Below are positions 20,334 through 30,109 of a stretch of 64,000 nt of DNA, piece after piece. Within the stretch, counting starts at the first letter, position 1; the number at the start of each line of letters is the position of its first letter. A program made the translations under genes and the position numbers. The notes below the pieces were generated by a model, which did no database searches, was not told the origin of the DNA, and was given only the letters and a program-made list of their open reading frames with translations. Origin of the DNA: Periplaneta americana (taxonomy: Eukaryota; Arthropoda; Insecta; Blattodea; Blattidae); the NCBI RefSeq assembly GCF_040183065.1, contig NC_091124.1, positions 63,136,001-63,200,000 of the forward strand, read 5' to 3'.

Positions 20334-21858
20334 CAGGGTGTTTCAAAAATACTGGACATAATTTCAGGTATGTATTTGCCACATGTAGACAGTCAAAATA
20401 GTTCATTACAACATGTGTCCGGAAATGCTTCATTTCCGAGTTATGGCCTTCACAACATTGAAATTCACCGGGACGTTTTTCTTTCCGCAGGTCGTTGTCA
20501 TTACAGAAGATGTTCAAAATGTCCATCACCTGCTTGAATACAGACCTCACATCGATGCCTCATTGACCTGCGAACACGATCTCAAACTCCAGGAGTATAG
20601 CGTATGTCCTCAGAACATGCCACAATTCGATTCCAAAGGGATGCCAAATCAAGACCGGAGACGAATAAACCAATGATTTTAAATGGCCCACAAGTAGAAA
20701 TCGAGAAGGTTCAGATCAGGTGAGCGTGGAGGCCAAGCAATTGGGCCACCTCTACTTATCCATCGATCAGGAAATCTTCGATCCAAGTACCGGCGAGCCG
20801 TACGACTGAAGTGTGCAGGAGCGCCATCATGCAAGAAGTGAATGCGGTGACGATTGATCAGTGGAGTGTCCGATTGATCAGTGGAGTGTCCGATTGATCA
20901 GTGGAGTGTCTTCTAAAACATGAGGTATGGTGTTTTCCAGGAAGTTTGTGTACGCCTGCCCCGTAAGTGTTTACGAGTACATGGGGTCCAACTAATTGAT
21001 CACCAAAGATACCGGCCCACATGTTGAGGGAGAACCGCACCTGGTGATGAGATGGAACAGTTGCACGTGGGTTTTTATATGCCCATACATGCTGATTGTG
21101 GAAATTTGTTATGCCATCTCGTGTGAACTGTGCTTCATCTGTAATTAATACTAAGGCAGGAAAGTTCGGATTTACACCACACTGCTGCAAGAACCACTGA
21201 CAGAACCTAATTCGTGCAGGGTAATCTGCTGGTGACAGGGCCTGTACACGTTGCAAATGATAAGGATACAATTGATACTCATGCAACAGTCTCCAGACAG
21301 TCGTATGAGGAGCATTGACTTGCAACGCTACCCTTCGTGTGCTGATAGAAGGAGTCGTGTTCACAGCTTCCAGAATCTCCTCCTGTACTTCTGGAGTTGT
21401 AGATCTTGGTCGTCCCCTTCCCAAACCAGGAGAGTTAAATTTTCCATACTCGCACAGACGGTAATGGAGACGTACAAATGTCTTCCGATCTGGACATTGT
21501 CGCTGTGGGTACCTCTCCTGGTACAAACGACGAGCCAGCGCAGCATTGTCGTCCGCCTTACCGTACATGAAGTGTATCTCTGCCAGCTCTTGATTTGAAT
21601 ACATGTCGCACAGTCTAACACCTACAAAACACTGAATGTAACCTTCGCCTCGGAATGAACTGTCAGAGTACCCTCTTAATGTCTCCTTTGACGGCAACGA
21701 CCTGCGGAAAGAAAAACGTTCCGGTGAATTTCAATGTTGTGAAGGCCATAACTCGGAAATAAAGCATTTCCGGACACATGTTGTAATGAACTATTTTGAT
21801 TGTCTACATGTGGGAAATACATACCTGAAATTATGCCCCGTATTTTTGAAACATCCTG
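20334..21858 (-). mobile_element. Mariner-like transposon with 164-bp terminal inverted repeats
   Basis: Termini CAGGGTGTTTCAAAAATAC (20334) and the complement of CAGGATGTTTCAAAAATAC (ending 21858) extend as inverted repeats for about 164 bases each (20334-20497 and 21695-21858). The element is flanked by TA at 20332-20333 and 21859-21860, as for Tc1/mariner elements. It carries the transposase pseudogene on the minus strand. Confidence 0.93.
20505..21697 (-). pseudogene. DD41D-type mariner-like transposase, frameshifted
   Basis: From about 21610 (MYSNQELAEIHFMYGKADD) the frame runs through an N-terminal helix-turn-helix region, the linker GRGRPRSTTP, a second helix-turn-helix (ISTRRVALQVNAPHTTVWRL), and LVLITDEAQFTRDG with the first catalytic Asp. 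It breaks at about 20850-20910, where a 20-bp sequence (cgattgatcagtggagtgtc) is present three times in tandem. It continues to HFLHDGAPAHFS (second Asp) and SPDLNLLDFYLW (third Asp); 41 residues separate the second and third Asp. The C-terminus ends HFEHLL at about 20505. A few stops lie after 20690. The 84 bases upstream of MYSNQ also read open but lie in the terminal repeat, so MYSNQ is the likelier start. Confidence 0.88.
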
Positions 21859-22100
21859 TATACAGTCACGAAGTTCAATACGTAGTAAATATGCATCAAT
21901 AGATAGTTGCTAACCACTAGGATCGCTACTATCGCCTCATCACAGACAATGCGAAATAGTACCTGCACAGTCTATTGTTTCTGGTACCCTCAACAACTCA
22001 AGCTTCGTGACTGTATATACTAGACTGTGAGGATATTCTCTAGAAATTCTAGTTCATCATCATGGGAGCAGCGAATTCAGCCCTAAACAACTTATCCTGT

Positions 22101-22917
22101 GTTTTTATTGCATGCAAGGGTTGAATTTTATATGGATGTAATTTCAATTTCACGTCATGCACTGTTGACTTAGGACCATCTAACTGTAGACTAGGGCACG
22201 GAACGGACTTTTGAGGACCCTGAACACAGGACTGTTATGTAACTTCCAATGCAACAATGACGTGAAAGCAAACTGAGTTACTGAGCTAATTACAAGCATT
22301 TTTAAGCCATTACACATAATACATGCTTCACAGTGAACTCGTGAAACCCCACCATTCATTCTCGGAAACCCTGCATTTATTGGCACGCGTTTAAATATGC
22401 AGTATTTTTGCACGTTGTAATATTACAAGGGTGATGATAATAATAATTATTTAACTACTCTTAGTGAAGTGTATAGTTTTAAAAAATCTTTCTTGTACAC
22501 CAGCATTATAACGAGTGTTTATTGTTGCTCCAAATCTTTCATGACACGCAATAAGATTTCCACAGCATCAATATTGCCATTGACTAGTTTGTATTTATTC
22601 CAGTGCTACATCATAATATAATTATTAATTAAATCAAATAACAACAAACTGACCTGTTCCGATAGATATGCCAGAACCACTGTTTCTGCAGTAGTTTTCG
22701 TTTTCTTATTTTCTAATCATTTAATGAATTTGTCGTGCTCTCTTTCATGCCTTCACGAGATTTTTGCGGAATTAAAATTAATTCTTCTTTATAAGCTCTT
22801 TATAAAATATCTGCTGGTAATTTGATTTCCATATTTTAGCAACAATGTTAATAAATCCTACGGAACAACGAATATATTGCAGGCTTTCGTTTCAGAGTAC
22901 CTGATTAGAAATTCCGT
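22101..22917. other. Unassigned AT-rich sequence
   Basis: No coding region or repeat recognised. Confidence 0.4.
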
Positions 22918-23084
22918 ATTCATAGACATTTTTAGCGCGGGCTTTCGGTGGATGATCAGCGTTTTTCGTATTCATAAACCAGTGTTAGCGATAGGATATG
23001 ATTTGAATTCTGTACTAGTAACCAATGGATAGCCGGGGCTAACTTAGTACGCTCGTAACGCGTGCTGCAAAATGTCTATGAATA
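22918..23084. mobile_element. Small MITE with 16-bp terminal inverted repeats
   Basis: TATTCATAGACATTTT at 22918-22933 is the exact reverse complement of AAAATGTCTATGAATA at 23069-23084; similarity extends a few bases inward (agcgcg/cgcgtgct). No target duplication identified. Confidence 0.55.
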
Positions 23085-23470
23085 GCACCCTTACTTGCTT
23101 TGTCAATATCAATTCTGTTACAATGCTACTGTACAAAACAATAGCGTATGCAACTCAAATGCTATAAGTTTCTAGTTATTGTATTCGTAAATGTTAAGGA
23201 AACTCGCATCATTTGTTTCCTAAACCTTAACTGATGCGATAAAGTGTAAACTAATTTCGTAATATACTATTATAATTTTGTGGTCATCTTACATAATGTT
23301 TTTTTAATATTCTTTTCTTGCCGTTTTTAACCGTTGCAAGAGTTTTGTCAGATGACAAGTGCGATTGTTATCAACTCGATGTATAAATGAATAATGTGAA
23401 ATGTTTTACATATGCCCCTTGGTTTCAGCATTTGTTAAACGCAGTTTTTCCGCATACAAGGTTATAAGGT
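23085..23470. other. Unassigned AT-rich sequence
   Basis: Nothing recognised between the MITE and the pogo-type element. Confidence 0.4.
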
Positions 23471-23479
23471 ACATGAGCC

Positions 23480-23710
23480 ATATTCCGACACTCTAAGCTT
23501 TGAAAATTTATATTTATTTTTCCATTCAACGTGGAAACTTTATAATTTGTATACGTTTAGTATATTTACATAAATACTTAGAAAAAATATTTCAGGTATA
23601 TATGTACAGTGAAATTCAAACAGTAGAACGAATTTGAAAAGTTTACAAAGTGTCGGAATTGCGACCCTGTGGTCCTAATTCTGACACATGATGTACCTTA
23701 AGTCCGACAT
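23480..23710. promoter_or_regulatory. Subterminal TGTCGGA-type sites, left end
   Basis: TTCCGACAC (about 23482), GTGTCGGAATT (about 23651), a variant ctgacacatg (about 23683) and GTCCGACAT (about 23702). Similar sites sit at the right end: TTCCGACATGTGTCGGATTT (about 27019-27038) and ATGTCGGAAAA (about 27387). Repeated sites at both ends suggest transposase binding sites; this is inference from placement. Confidence 0.5.
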
Positions 23711-23969
23711 ACAAACAAATTTAACAATAACCTTATGAAACGTTAAAGCGGCCTTACATAAGTGAAATTAATTACTTCTAAACCATTTTCATTATATTTA
23801 TTACTATAATCATCAAGTTAAATAAAGCTAAACACGTTCAATATGGTGACACAATACAAGCAGGATGGTTTGATAAAAAAACAAGGTAGAAAACATTAAC
23901 ACATTCTTGATTTAAACTTTGGTACAGAGAAACTGGATAGAAAAATCCTTTGACTGGAGACATACATTA

Positions 23970-24347
23970 TCAGTCTTCTTCACAATTAGGACAAACGAAG
24001 GATCCTCGAAAATCAGCACTTATGTCAGCACATTTTTCATGCACATACTTCTTACACTTGCAGCACATTCGCATATCGGCGACTCTGTCCATCATACATA
24101 TTGTGAAAAACCAGCTTTCTTTTCTTTTTGAAGGCATTCCACTCGGTCCTGCTTCTTGATAATCCTGCACAGACGTAGTTTTACTGGGACATTCGGAAAA
24201 ATTCTTTGGAACTTTTGATGCTATAGTCTTTGGAAGATTCTTCGTTTCTGTCTTGGTGAATAAGGACTTCACTATACGTTGAGCTTTTGAGTTCACAGCG
24301 GGACGTCTTGGCTTGGTTTTATTCCTCTTAAGTTTGGGTGAAGTCAA
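23970..24347 (-). pseudogene. Pogo-type transposase C-terminal region with PHD-like Cys-His motif
   Basis: 126 codons: Lys/Arg-rich start (SPKLKRNKTKPRR), a low-complexity linker, then MCCKCKKYVHEKCADIS...FVCPNC. This C-x2-C...H-x2-C...C-x2-C pattern is often found at the C-terminus of pogo/Jerky-type transposases in insects. The usual first zinc-binding Cys pair appears degenerate (SWFFTICMMD). It lies downstream of the DDE region on the same strand, separated by the GC-rich segment. Confidence 0.6.
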
Positions 24348-24794
24348 AATTTCTGTGAAGCTTGTTGACAGCCTTTCGCATTGACAGGAACTCCACTATC
24401 ATTAGCACATTCAGTGACTTATGAGTTGCAAAGCTCACTGTTACCGTCACTCTCCTCGTCAGATTCTAACCCCTCTCTATCTTTTTTGGGCGGTTGCAGA
24501 AAATATTGTGACTTTTATTCCAACAATAATGGCTTTCTATTTCTGAATTTAAACACTCCCGTCAACAATGGGTATTCCACCCCACACAGCAACACAGTAT
24601 TCGTTATTGCACTACACAGACGACAATGACAATTCACGTGGATTATTGAAAACAACAATGTACTCCTAATCTCAACTAATGTTCACAAAGCACTATTTAC
24701 AAAAACAAAACTGTCAGTTCTCAGTTCACAGTTCGTTTGCCTTGGCTAGTTCTTCTAGCTCATTCACTCAATTTCACAGTACATCGAACCCAAA

Positions 24795-25400
24795 ACTTCC
24801 AGAGACAGTCCACTGAACTTCGAACTCAAGTTCCGGATGCGTTGCTTCCGCCTGGACGCTGCCACGGTTACTCAAGTTCACTGCGTGTCGAACCAAAGAC
24901 TCCCGGACGCGTTACTTCTGCCTGAACGCTGCCACAGTTACTCAGTTCACTCGCGTGTCGAACCTAAGACTCCCGGACGCGTTGCTTCGGCCTGGACGCT
25001 GCCACAGTTACTCAGCTCTCGGCCCGACGAACCCAAGACTCCTGGACGCGTTGCTTCCGCCTGGGCGTGCTGATTCACAAACTGAACTCGCTGTCCAAAC
25101 TAAACTGACTGTGGGGGTCACTTGCCCTTCTGTTTATCGCTAAATCACACTTCTGGAACGTACTGCTTCCCGAAGTATCAACGGATGTCGCGAGGCTTGC
25201 GCTTCATGAGACTTCTGTTTCTCGCTGCTTCTTTTCCCCCTTCACCTCGCACAGCCCAGCGCCCAAGCGCTTGCCGAAGCCCACGTTTCCTTTCCCCGCG
25301 CTCCAGTGCCCACTGAAGATCGCCCCCTTCTCTCCGCGCGCCCTCCCTCCTGCCGGACGCGCGCCACGTCTTTCAACATGGCGCCACAATATAAATCAGA
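24795..25400. repeat. 70-bp minisatellite and GC-rich segment inside the pogo element
   Basis: The motif ggacgcgttgcttccgcctg recurs at about 24835, 24905, 24975 and 25044 (period 70, 70, 69). It continues into an unusually GC-rich stretch (25200-25380). GC content and repeat structure differ sharply from the flanking transposase, so this is probably inserted or expanded DNA. The overlapping ORFs on both strands are not recognisable proteins. Confidence 0.75.
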
Positions 25401-25403
25401 GGG

Positions 25404-26220
25404 AGCGAATGCACTATGTGGTGTTACCTCAGGGTTAAATGGACAGATCCCAGTGGCCCTAAACCCAGACATGATATTGTTAGGTGTCATGGACTTCAAC
25501 CAAACGTCGGAAAAATTCTCCCAAATCTTGCTTTCGTAACGGTTCTTTCGCCATGATTGCTCCAGTGCCGCAAAACTGCCCAATCCTAGTATTTTTCGAA
25601 GGGTCCGAAAACTGTCTTGTCTAGAGGCTGCAATTCGTGTGTGCAATTACTTGGCAAGCAAAACAATATTATGTCATGCTCATCTGCTATATCAACGATA
25701 TTGGCATCAAGGTGAGATTTTGCACCATCGAAAATGAACAAGGATTTGCCGACAGTTTTAAATTTAGCAAAATGAGCTAGCCATTTAATAAAGACTTCAC
25801 ACGTCATTGAGCCCTTTTCTGTCATTTTAACAGGTGTGCCTGGGGGCATGTCATCACCCCATTCCGGTGTCTCCTTTTTCCTTTGAAGACAATCATTGGA
25901 GGAATTGCTTGACCTACTACGTTGCAACAAGTTACAATTGTTACATTTTCTCCATGTTCTGGTGCAATCAAATGTAAGCGTTTAGTTTCTTTAGCAGCAA
26001 AAACTTCCTGTGTGTGATGAAGAGTCAATCGACACTCCTTCTCATCGATTTTGTAAATATTCTCAGGTTTTCCCATAAATCCATGTTCGACCATTATGGC
26101 TTCCAGTTTATCAAAATAGTCTTTCACAATTACACGATTTAGTTTCATTGCCCTGCCCTGGTTCAAAGTTTGCGCTTTCCTTTTTGACACATCTTGATGC
26201 CGCTTTAGAAGTAATTTCAT
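25404..26220 (-). pseudogene. Pogo-type transposase, DDE catalytic domain
   Basis: Three overlapping frames form the DDE_1 domain: YKIDEKECRLTLHHTQEVFA (first Asp), then VTIVTCCNVVGQAIPPMIVF, then SLFIFDGAKSHLDANIVDIA (second Asp), CLPSNCTHELQPLDKTVFGP (third acidic position), and WLKSMTPNNIMSGFRATGIC with PFNPEVTPHSAFAPSD. Frameshifts at about 25860 and 25620. The N-terminal part (LKRHQDVSKRKAQTLNQGRA) is the CENP-B-type DNA-binding end. All three acidic residues are still readable. Confidence 0.85.
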
Positions 26221-26561
26221 CCACTTCCTACAGCTAACCCTAAGTTTTTATTAAAATTATTCTTTATGCCGTTTATTTCACAAAATGTGAAAACAGTTCT
26301 TTTCACAAGTTTACTAGTCAACGGCATCCCTACATCTGCAAGTCGGAAAAGTCGGCTGCACAATTCTCTTTCTTGCGCGAAGCTTAAAAGTGCAGGACGA
26401 CCAATATTTTTCATCTCAGCCCTGGCATTGACATGGTACCTAAGGGTGTTCCTAGCTATACCGTAGCGTGTAGCAGCTGTGTTAAGGGGCATACCATTCT
26501 TCACAGCTGCAATAGCCCGTGCCATTACATCCTCAGAAATTTTCGCTCGTGGTTTACCCAT
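26217..26561 (-). pseudogene. Pogo-type transposase N-terminus (psq/CENP-B helix-turn-helix)
   Basis: 114 codons: MGKPRAKISEDVMARAIAAV, then NTAATRYGIARNTLRYHV, a pipsqueak-type helix-turn-helix, then LCSRLFRLADVGMPLTSKLV (second helix-turn-helix). A frame change at about 26225 leads into the catalytic part. The first codons coincide with the target site of the LINE at 26564-26797; the LINE sits at or just before the start codon and separates it from the promoter side. Confidence 0.82.
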
Positions 26562-26563
26562 AC

Positions 26564-26797
26564 TTACTTACTTACAAATGGCTTTTAAGGAACCCGAAGG
26601 TTCATTGCCGTCCTCACATAAGCCCGCCATCGGTCCCTATTCCGTGCAAGATTAATCCATTCTCTATCATCATATCTCCCCTCCCTCAAATCCATTTTAA
26701 TATTATCCTCCCATCTACGTCTCGGCCTCCCCAAAGGTCTTTTTCCCTCCGGCCTCCCAACTAACACTCTATATGCATTTCTGGATTCGCCCATACG
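26564..26797 (-). mobile_element. 5'-truncated LINE (TAAG-tail family) inserted at the pogo start codon
   Basis: Encodes [20 protein letters not shown] to AMNLRVP-stop, then a (TAAG)n tail on the minus strand. Flanked by the direct repeat cgtggtttacccata (about 26548-26563 and 26796-26811), a clear target duplication. About 235 bp, all from the element's 3' end. Confidence 0.9.
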
Positions 26798-26819
26798 TGG
26801 TTTACCCATAATCTAAAAT

Positions 26820-27386
26820 AAAGAAGAGGTATTAAAGATAACGAATTTTGCACCTAATTTCTGAGCTAAACAGCAGTAGTTTTGGTAAAATGCATTGATA
26901 CTGCTAAGTATGCCGTTCCAACGTTAAAGAGCATTAAATAACTCGAATTTATATTGGGATGCTTTATCATAAATCCTGTAGTAGGCATAACTGAAGTCAG
27001 TGCAACAGGGTTCATAATTCCGACATGTGTCGGATTTAAGAGCACCTCGTTTGCTGTTACTAATCGCGCTATTACACAATCCATATCGATAGATTCTGAA
27101 ATTAATGAACGTCAAATTAAACTACAATACTTTACACTGTGAATGATGTCCAATATGAATTACATACCTTTGTCAAAAGCAGAATACTCAGACAAAATAT
27201 GCTTCCTTCAGACAATATTTCTATTACACAAAATGTCTACTCACGCTCTGACCAGCAGAGAAACGCTTCTGCAAACTTGTTTATCACGGAACTGATATTG
27301 CTCTAAGACTGCTTCGAGAAACTGCAGTCCTCTGTCGGTTTAGATCACAATTTTTTGCAGCACAGCCCACTGTCGTAATTAAGACC
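26820..27386. other. Non-coding right side of the pogo element
   Basis: Contains paired TCCGACA/TGTCGGA sites near 27020; no coding region. Confidence 0.5.
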
Positions 27387-27732
27387 ATGTCGGAAAATGG
27401 CTCACCTACCTTACTATCCGACACTCATTTGAAACTTTGAAAATGAATGTTATTGTCTATTGCAGGAGGAACCGAAACCAGACAAACAACATGCAAGAAA
27501 AGTAAGGTACGGAATAGATGTGATAAATAAATTAATGTAACAGTTAAATATAGGGAAAGCAAAATTGTACCCCATATACGTTTTTGGCATTCTGAAACTG
27601 TAATGCAAAACTTTAAATATTAAAAAGTAAAACATATTTTCATACTTATGTTTTACCGCATTTGTGACAATTTAAGTATGATTTCCAACACTTATTCTCA
27701 ACCTCACCAGCATTTTAGACCTTTCCGATATA

Positions 27733-28550
27733 CAGGGTGTCCGGGAGAGACCTGATGAAAAAGAAGTGATTATATATCTGAACTGTTACAGTTATTACCT
27801 CAATGTTTTCACAGCTGGAAAGAGAAACTCAATAAGTTTTGTTACCTAGCAGCATGTTACACGCGTGCGCATACCATTGTGCTAGAGATAAACGAGAAAA
27901 AGCTCGTTCTGCTCTGCGTATATAGACAGCCTTGCTCTCAGAGCTGGGAATGCAAGTTTTCCGTATACCAAGTGAACAACCGAACATTGTTTACCACAAT
28001 AGAAAAAGCAGAATTCGTTTTATGGCTGGCTGAATTTAAGTCAGTCAAGCGTGTACAACGGTCGTTTCCAAACGGACAAGAGCTCACAGTAACAGGTAAC
28101 ACATACCTGGATATGCTGCGAAATTACGCTGTCCCACAACTATCACCAGAAACCGTGTTTCATCAGGATGGAGCCCCCTACACTATGCTAACCATGTGCG
28201 CGCTTTCCTCGATGACACGTTGAATTGGAAGAGGCGGACCTACACCATGGTCATCACGGTCGCCGGACACGACCCCACTGAATTTTTTTCTGTGGGGCTT
28301 GTGAAGGACGTGAGTTAAGTGGCCGAATCTACGAAGTAGTAGGCCAAGTCACACCGGAGATGCTTTCGTGTGTGTGGCAGGAAATTGAGTATCGCCTGGA
28401 CATAGGCCTGGTCACAAATAGTGCTCATATAGAGGTACATTAAAACTTATTGTGCTTCTCTTTGTAAGTGTGAAAACATCACGACAATAAATGCAATAGT
28501 TTCAGAAATATAATTATTTATTTTTCGTCAGGTCTTTTCCGGACACCCTG
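27733..28550 (+). mobile_element. Internally deleted mariner-like element
   Basis: Inverted termini CAGGGTGTCCGG(g/a)A(g/a)AGACCTGA at 27733 and, complemented, ending 28550; TA on both sides (27731-27732, 28551-28552). The interior reads TTIEKAEFVLWLAEFKSVKR (transposase N-terminus) and then jumps to TVTGNTYLDMLRNYAVPQLS and HQDGAP (C-terminal half, second catalytic Asp). The piece between, including the first Asp, is missing. The third catalytic position reads TTPLNFF, with Asn instead of Asp. Confidence 0.85.
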
Positions 28551-28552
28551 TA

Positions 28553-29416
28553 CAATGATTGTATTGTCTTCATTTTATAATACGCAATAATCGTATACGA
28601 AACACGGAATGTGCTTGCTTAGGCGTGTATCAAATTCGCTTTCGCTGCCTGTACTTGAAACACGTCGACTACATTCTGTCCGGCATCGTGTGTTTACTTT
28701 CAATCTAATACAAATATGCCTATGTCACGGCCCTACATATTACTGCATAAAGCAAAGATTCACATCCATTCCTAAATGAATATGTCTGTTGTGTTTGTTT
28801 GTTCCGTGTTGCCTTAGCGAGGATCTTGTGCCATGTCGTCCACTGGACCTTGAAGTAGGCCTACTGCTTCTTCTGTATGTCTAGCTTTGGCTCACATATA
28901 CATAAGGAACCAAACTTTGAAAATAAATGTGATGTTAATGATGATAATGATGATTATGATTAATTGCTGAAATGACACCAATATAGATAATTATCAGTTT
29001 TAATCAGGTGAGCACGAGCCTTATACATGTTCACTGATAACGCAAATGGACAATGAGAGAATAAAAATTAATTCATGGATGGGTAGTAGAATATTTCTTC
29101 CTCATTTAATTATCCTCGTGAATAATTATAGACAGTATAATTGGTTTATTTTACGGCGCTTTATCAATTTATCTAATGGTTATTTAGCGTTTGAGTGAGA
29201 TGAAGATGACTATTCAACTTACAGGATGAATTTGCGATATTGGCCAATAACGTTTCAGAATCGCATTAAAATCAACCTATTACAGTTGTGTTTCTTGATA
29301 AGACGCTTTGTAAGGAAGCACCTTATCTGATAAGACACCTCGTACAATTCTGGACATGTAATCTTATTAGTATGCAGTGATTAATAAAATTAATATAGGC
29401 TATAATGTATATTATA
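28553..29416. other. Unassigned AT-rich sequence
   Basis: No coding region or repeat recognised. Confidence 0.4.
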
Positions 29417-30030
29417 TAATATACTCACTTATAGCGTTCAAGGAACCCGGCGTTCATTGCCGCCCTCAAATAACTTCGCCATCAATCCCTATCCTGAGCA
29501 AGATTAATCCATTCCCTACAATCATATCCTACTTCCCTCAAATCCATTTTAATATTATCCTTCCATCTTCGTCTCGGGCTTCCCAAAGTCTTTTTCCCTC
29601 CGGTCTCCCAACTAACACTCTATATGCAGTTATGGATTCGCCCATACGTACTATATTCCCTGCCCATCTCAAATGTCTGGATTTAATGTTCCTAGTTATG
29701 TCAGGTGAATACAATGCGTGCAGTTCTGCGTTGTGTAACTTTCTTTATTCTCCTGTAACTTCATCCCTCTTAGCCCCAAATATTTTTCTAAGCACTTTAT
29801 TCTCAAATACCCTTAACCTCTGTTCCTTTCTCAAAGTAAGAGTCCAAGTTTCACAACCATACAGAACAATCGGTAATATAACTGTTTCATAAATTCTAAC
29901 TTTCAGGTTTTTTGAGAGCAGACTGGATGACAAAAGCTTCTCAACCGAATAATAACAGGAATTTCCCATATTTATTCTGCATTTAATTTCCTCCCAAGTG
30001 TCATTTATATTTGTTACTGTTCTATAGAAC
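29417..30030 (-). mobile_element. LINE fragment (TAAG-tail family), older copy
   Basis: Minus-strand translation contains [40 protein letters not shown] and [11 protein letters not shown], then a frame change and a diverged form of the 3' end. It is more diverged than the copy at 30295 and lacks a clean (TAAG)n tail, so it is probably older. Confidence 0.8.
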
Positions 30031-30109
30031 AACAAAAGGAAGAAAATTGAAGGAACTCGGAAAATTTTTGTATATAGTAAAGAAAAATTGGGAAGGGAAA
30101 ACTACGGTA

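Larger units (their letters stand above)
20319..22030. mobile_element. 185-bp MITE, itself split by a mariner-like element
   Basis: Left part 20319-20333 plus 21861-22030. Rejoining the left terminal repeat across the insert gives 28 bases beginning TCACAGTCTAGTATA and ending CAGTCACGAAG, identical to the reverse complement of the right end (22003-22030). Flanked by AGGATAT direct repeats (20313-20319 and 22030-22036, overlapping the ends). A second family member is at 41078-41308. A 7-8 bp duplication suggests a hAT-like mobiliser; this is inferred. Confidence 0.8.
20168..22100 (-). pseudogene. Old mariner/Tc1-like transposase fragment, split by a nested insertion
   Basis: Minus-strand pieces 22100-22031 (HDDELEFLENI) and 20318-20168 (LFSDESKFHVNACVNRHNC) join into a normal mariner block around the first catalytic Asp (ILFSDES) once the insert is removed. 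The interruption falls inside the ATC CTC codons, and the flanking bases (AGGATAT on the plus strand) are duplicated on both sides. The rest of the protein is not recognisable. Confidence 0.65.
23472..27406 (-). mobile_element. Pogo/Tigger-type DNA transposon, degenerate
   Basis: Terminal sequences CATGAGCCATATTCCGACA (23472-) and the complement of GGTGAGCCATTTTCCGACA (ending 27406) match at 16 of 19 positions and are flanked by TA (23470-23471, 27407-27408). The transposase lies inside on the minus strand, and copies of TGTCGGA/TCCGACA recur near both ends. A 240-bp LINE and a GC-rich minisatellite segment interrupt it. Confidence 0.8.
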
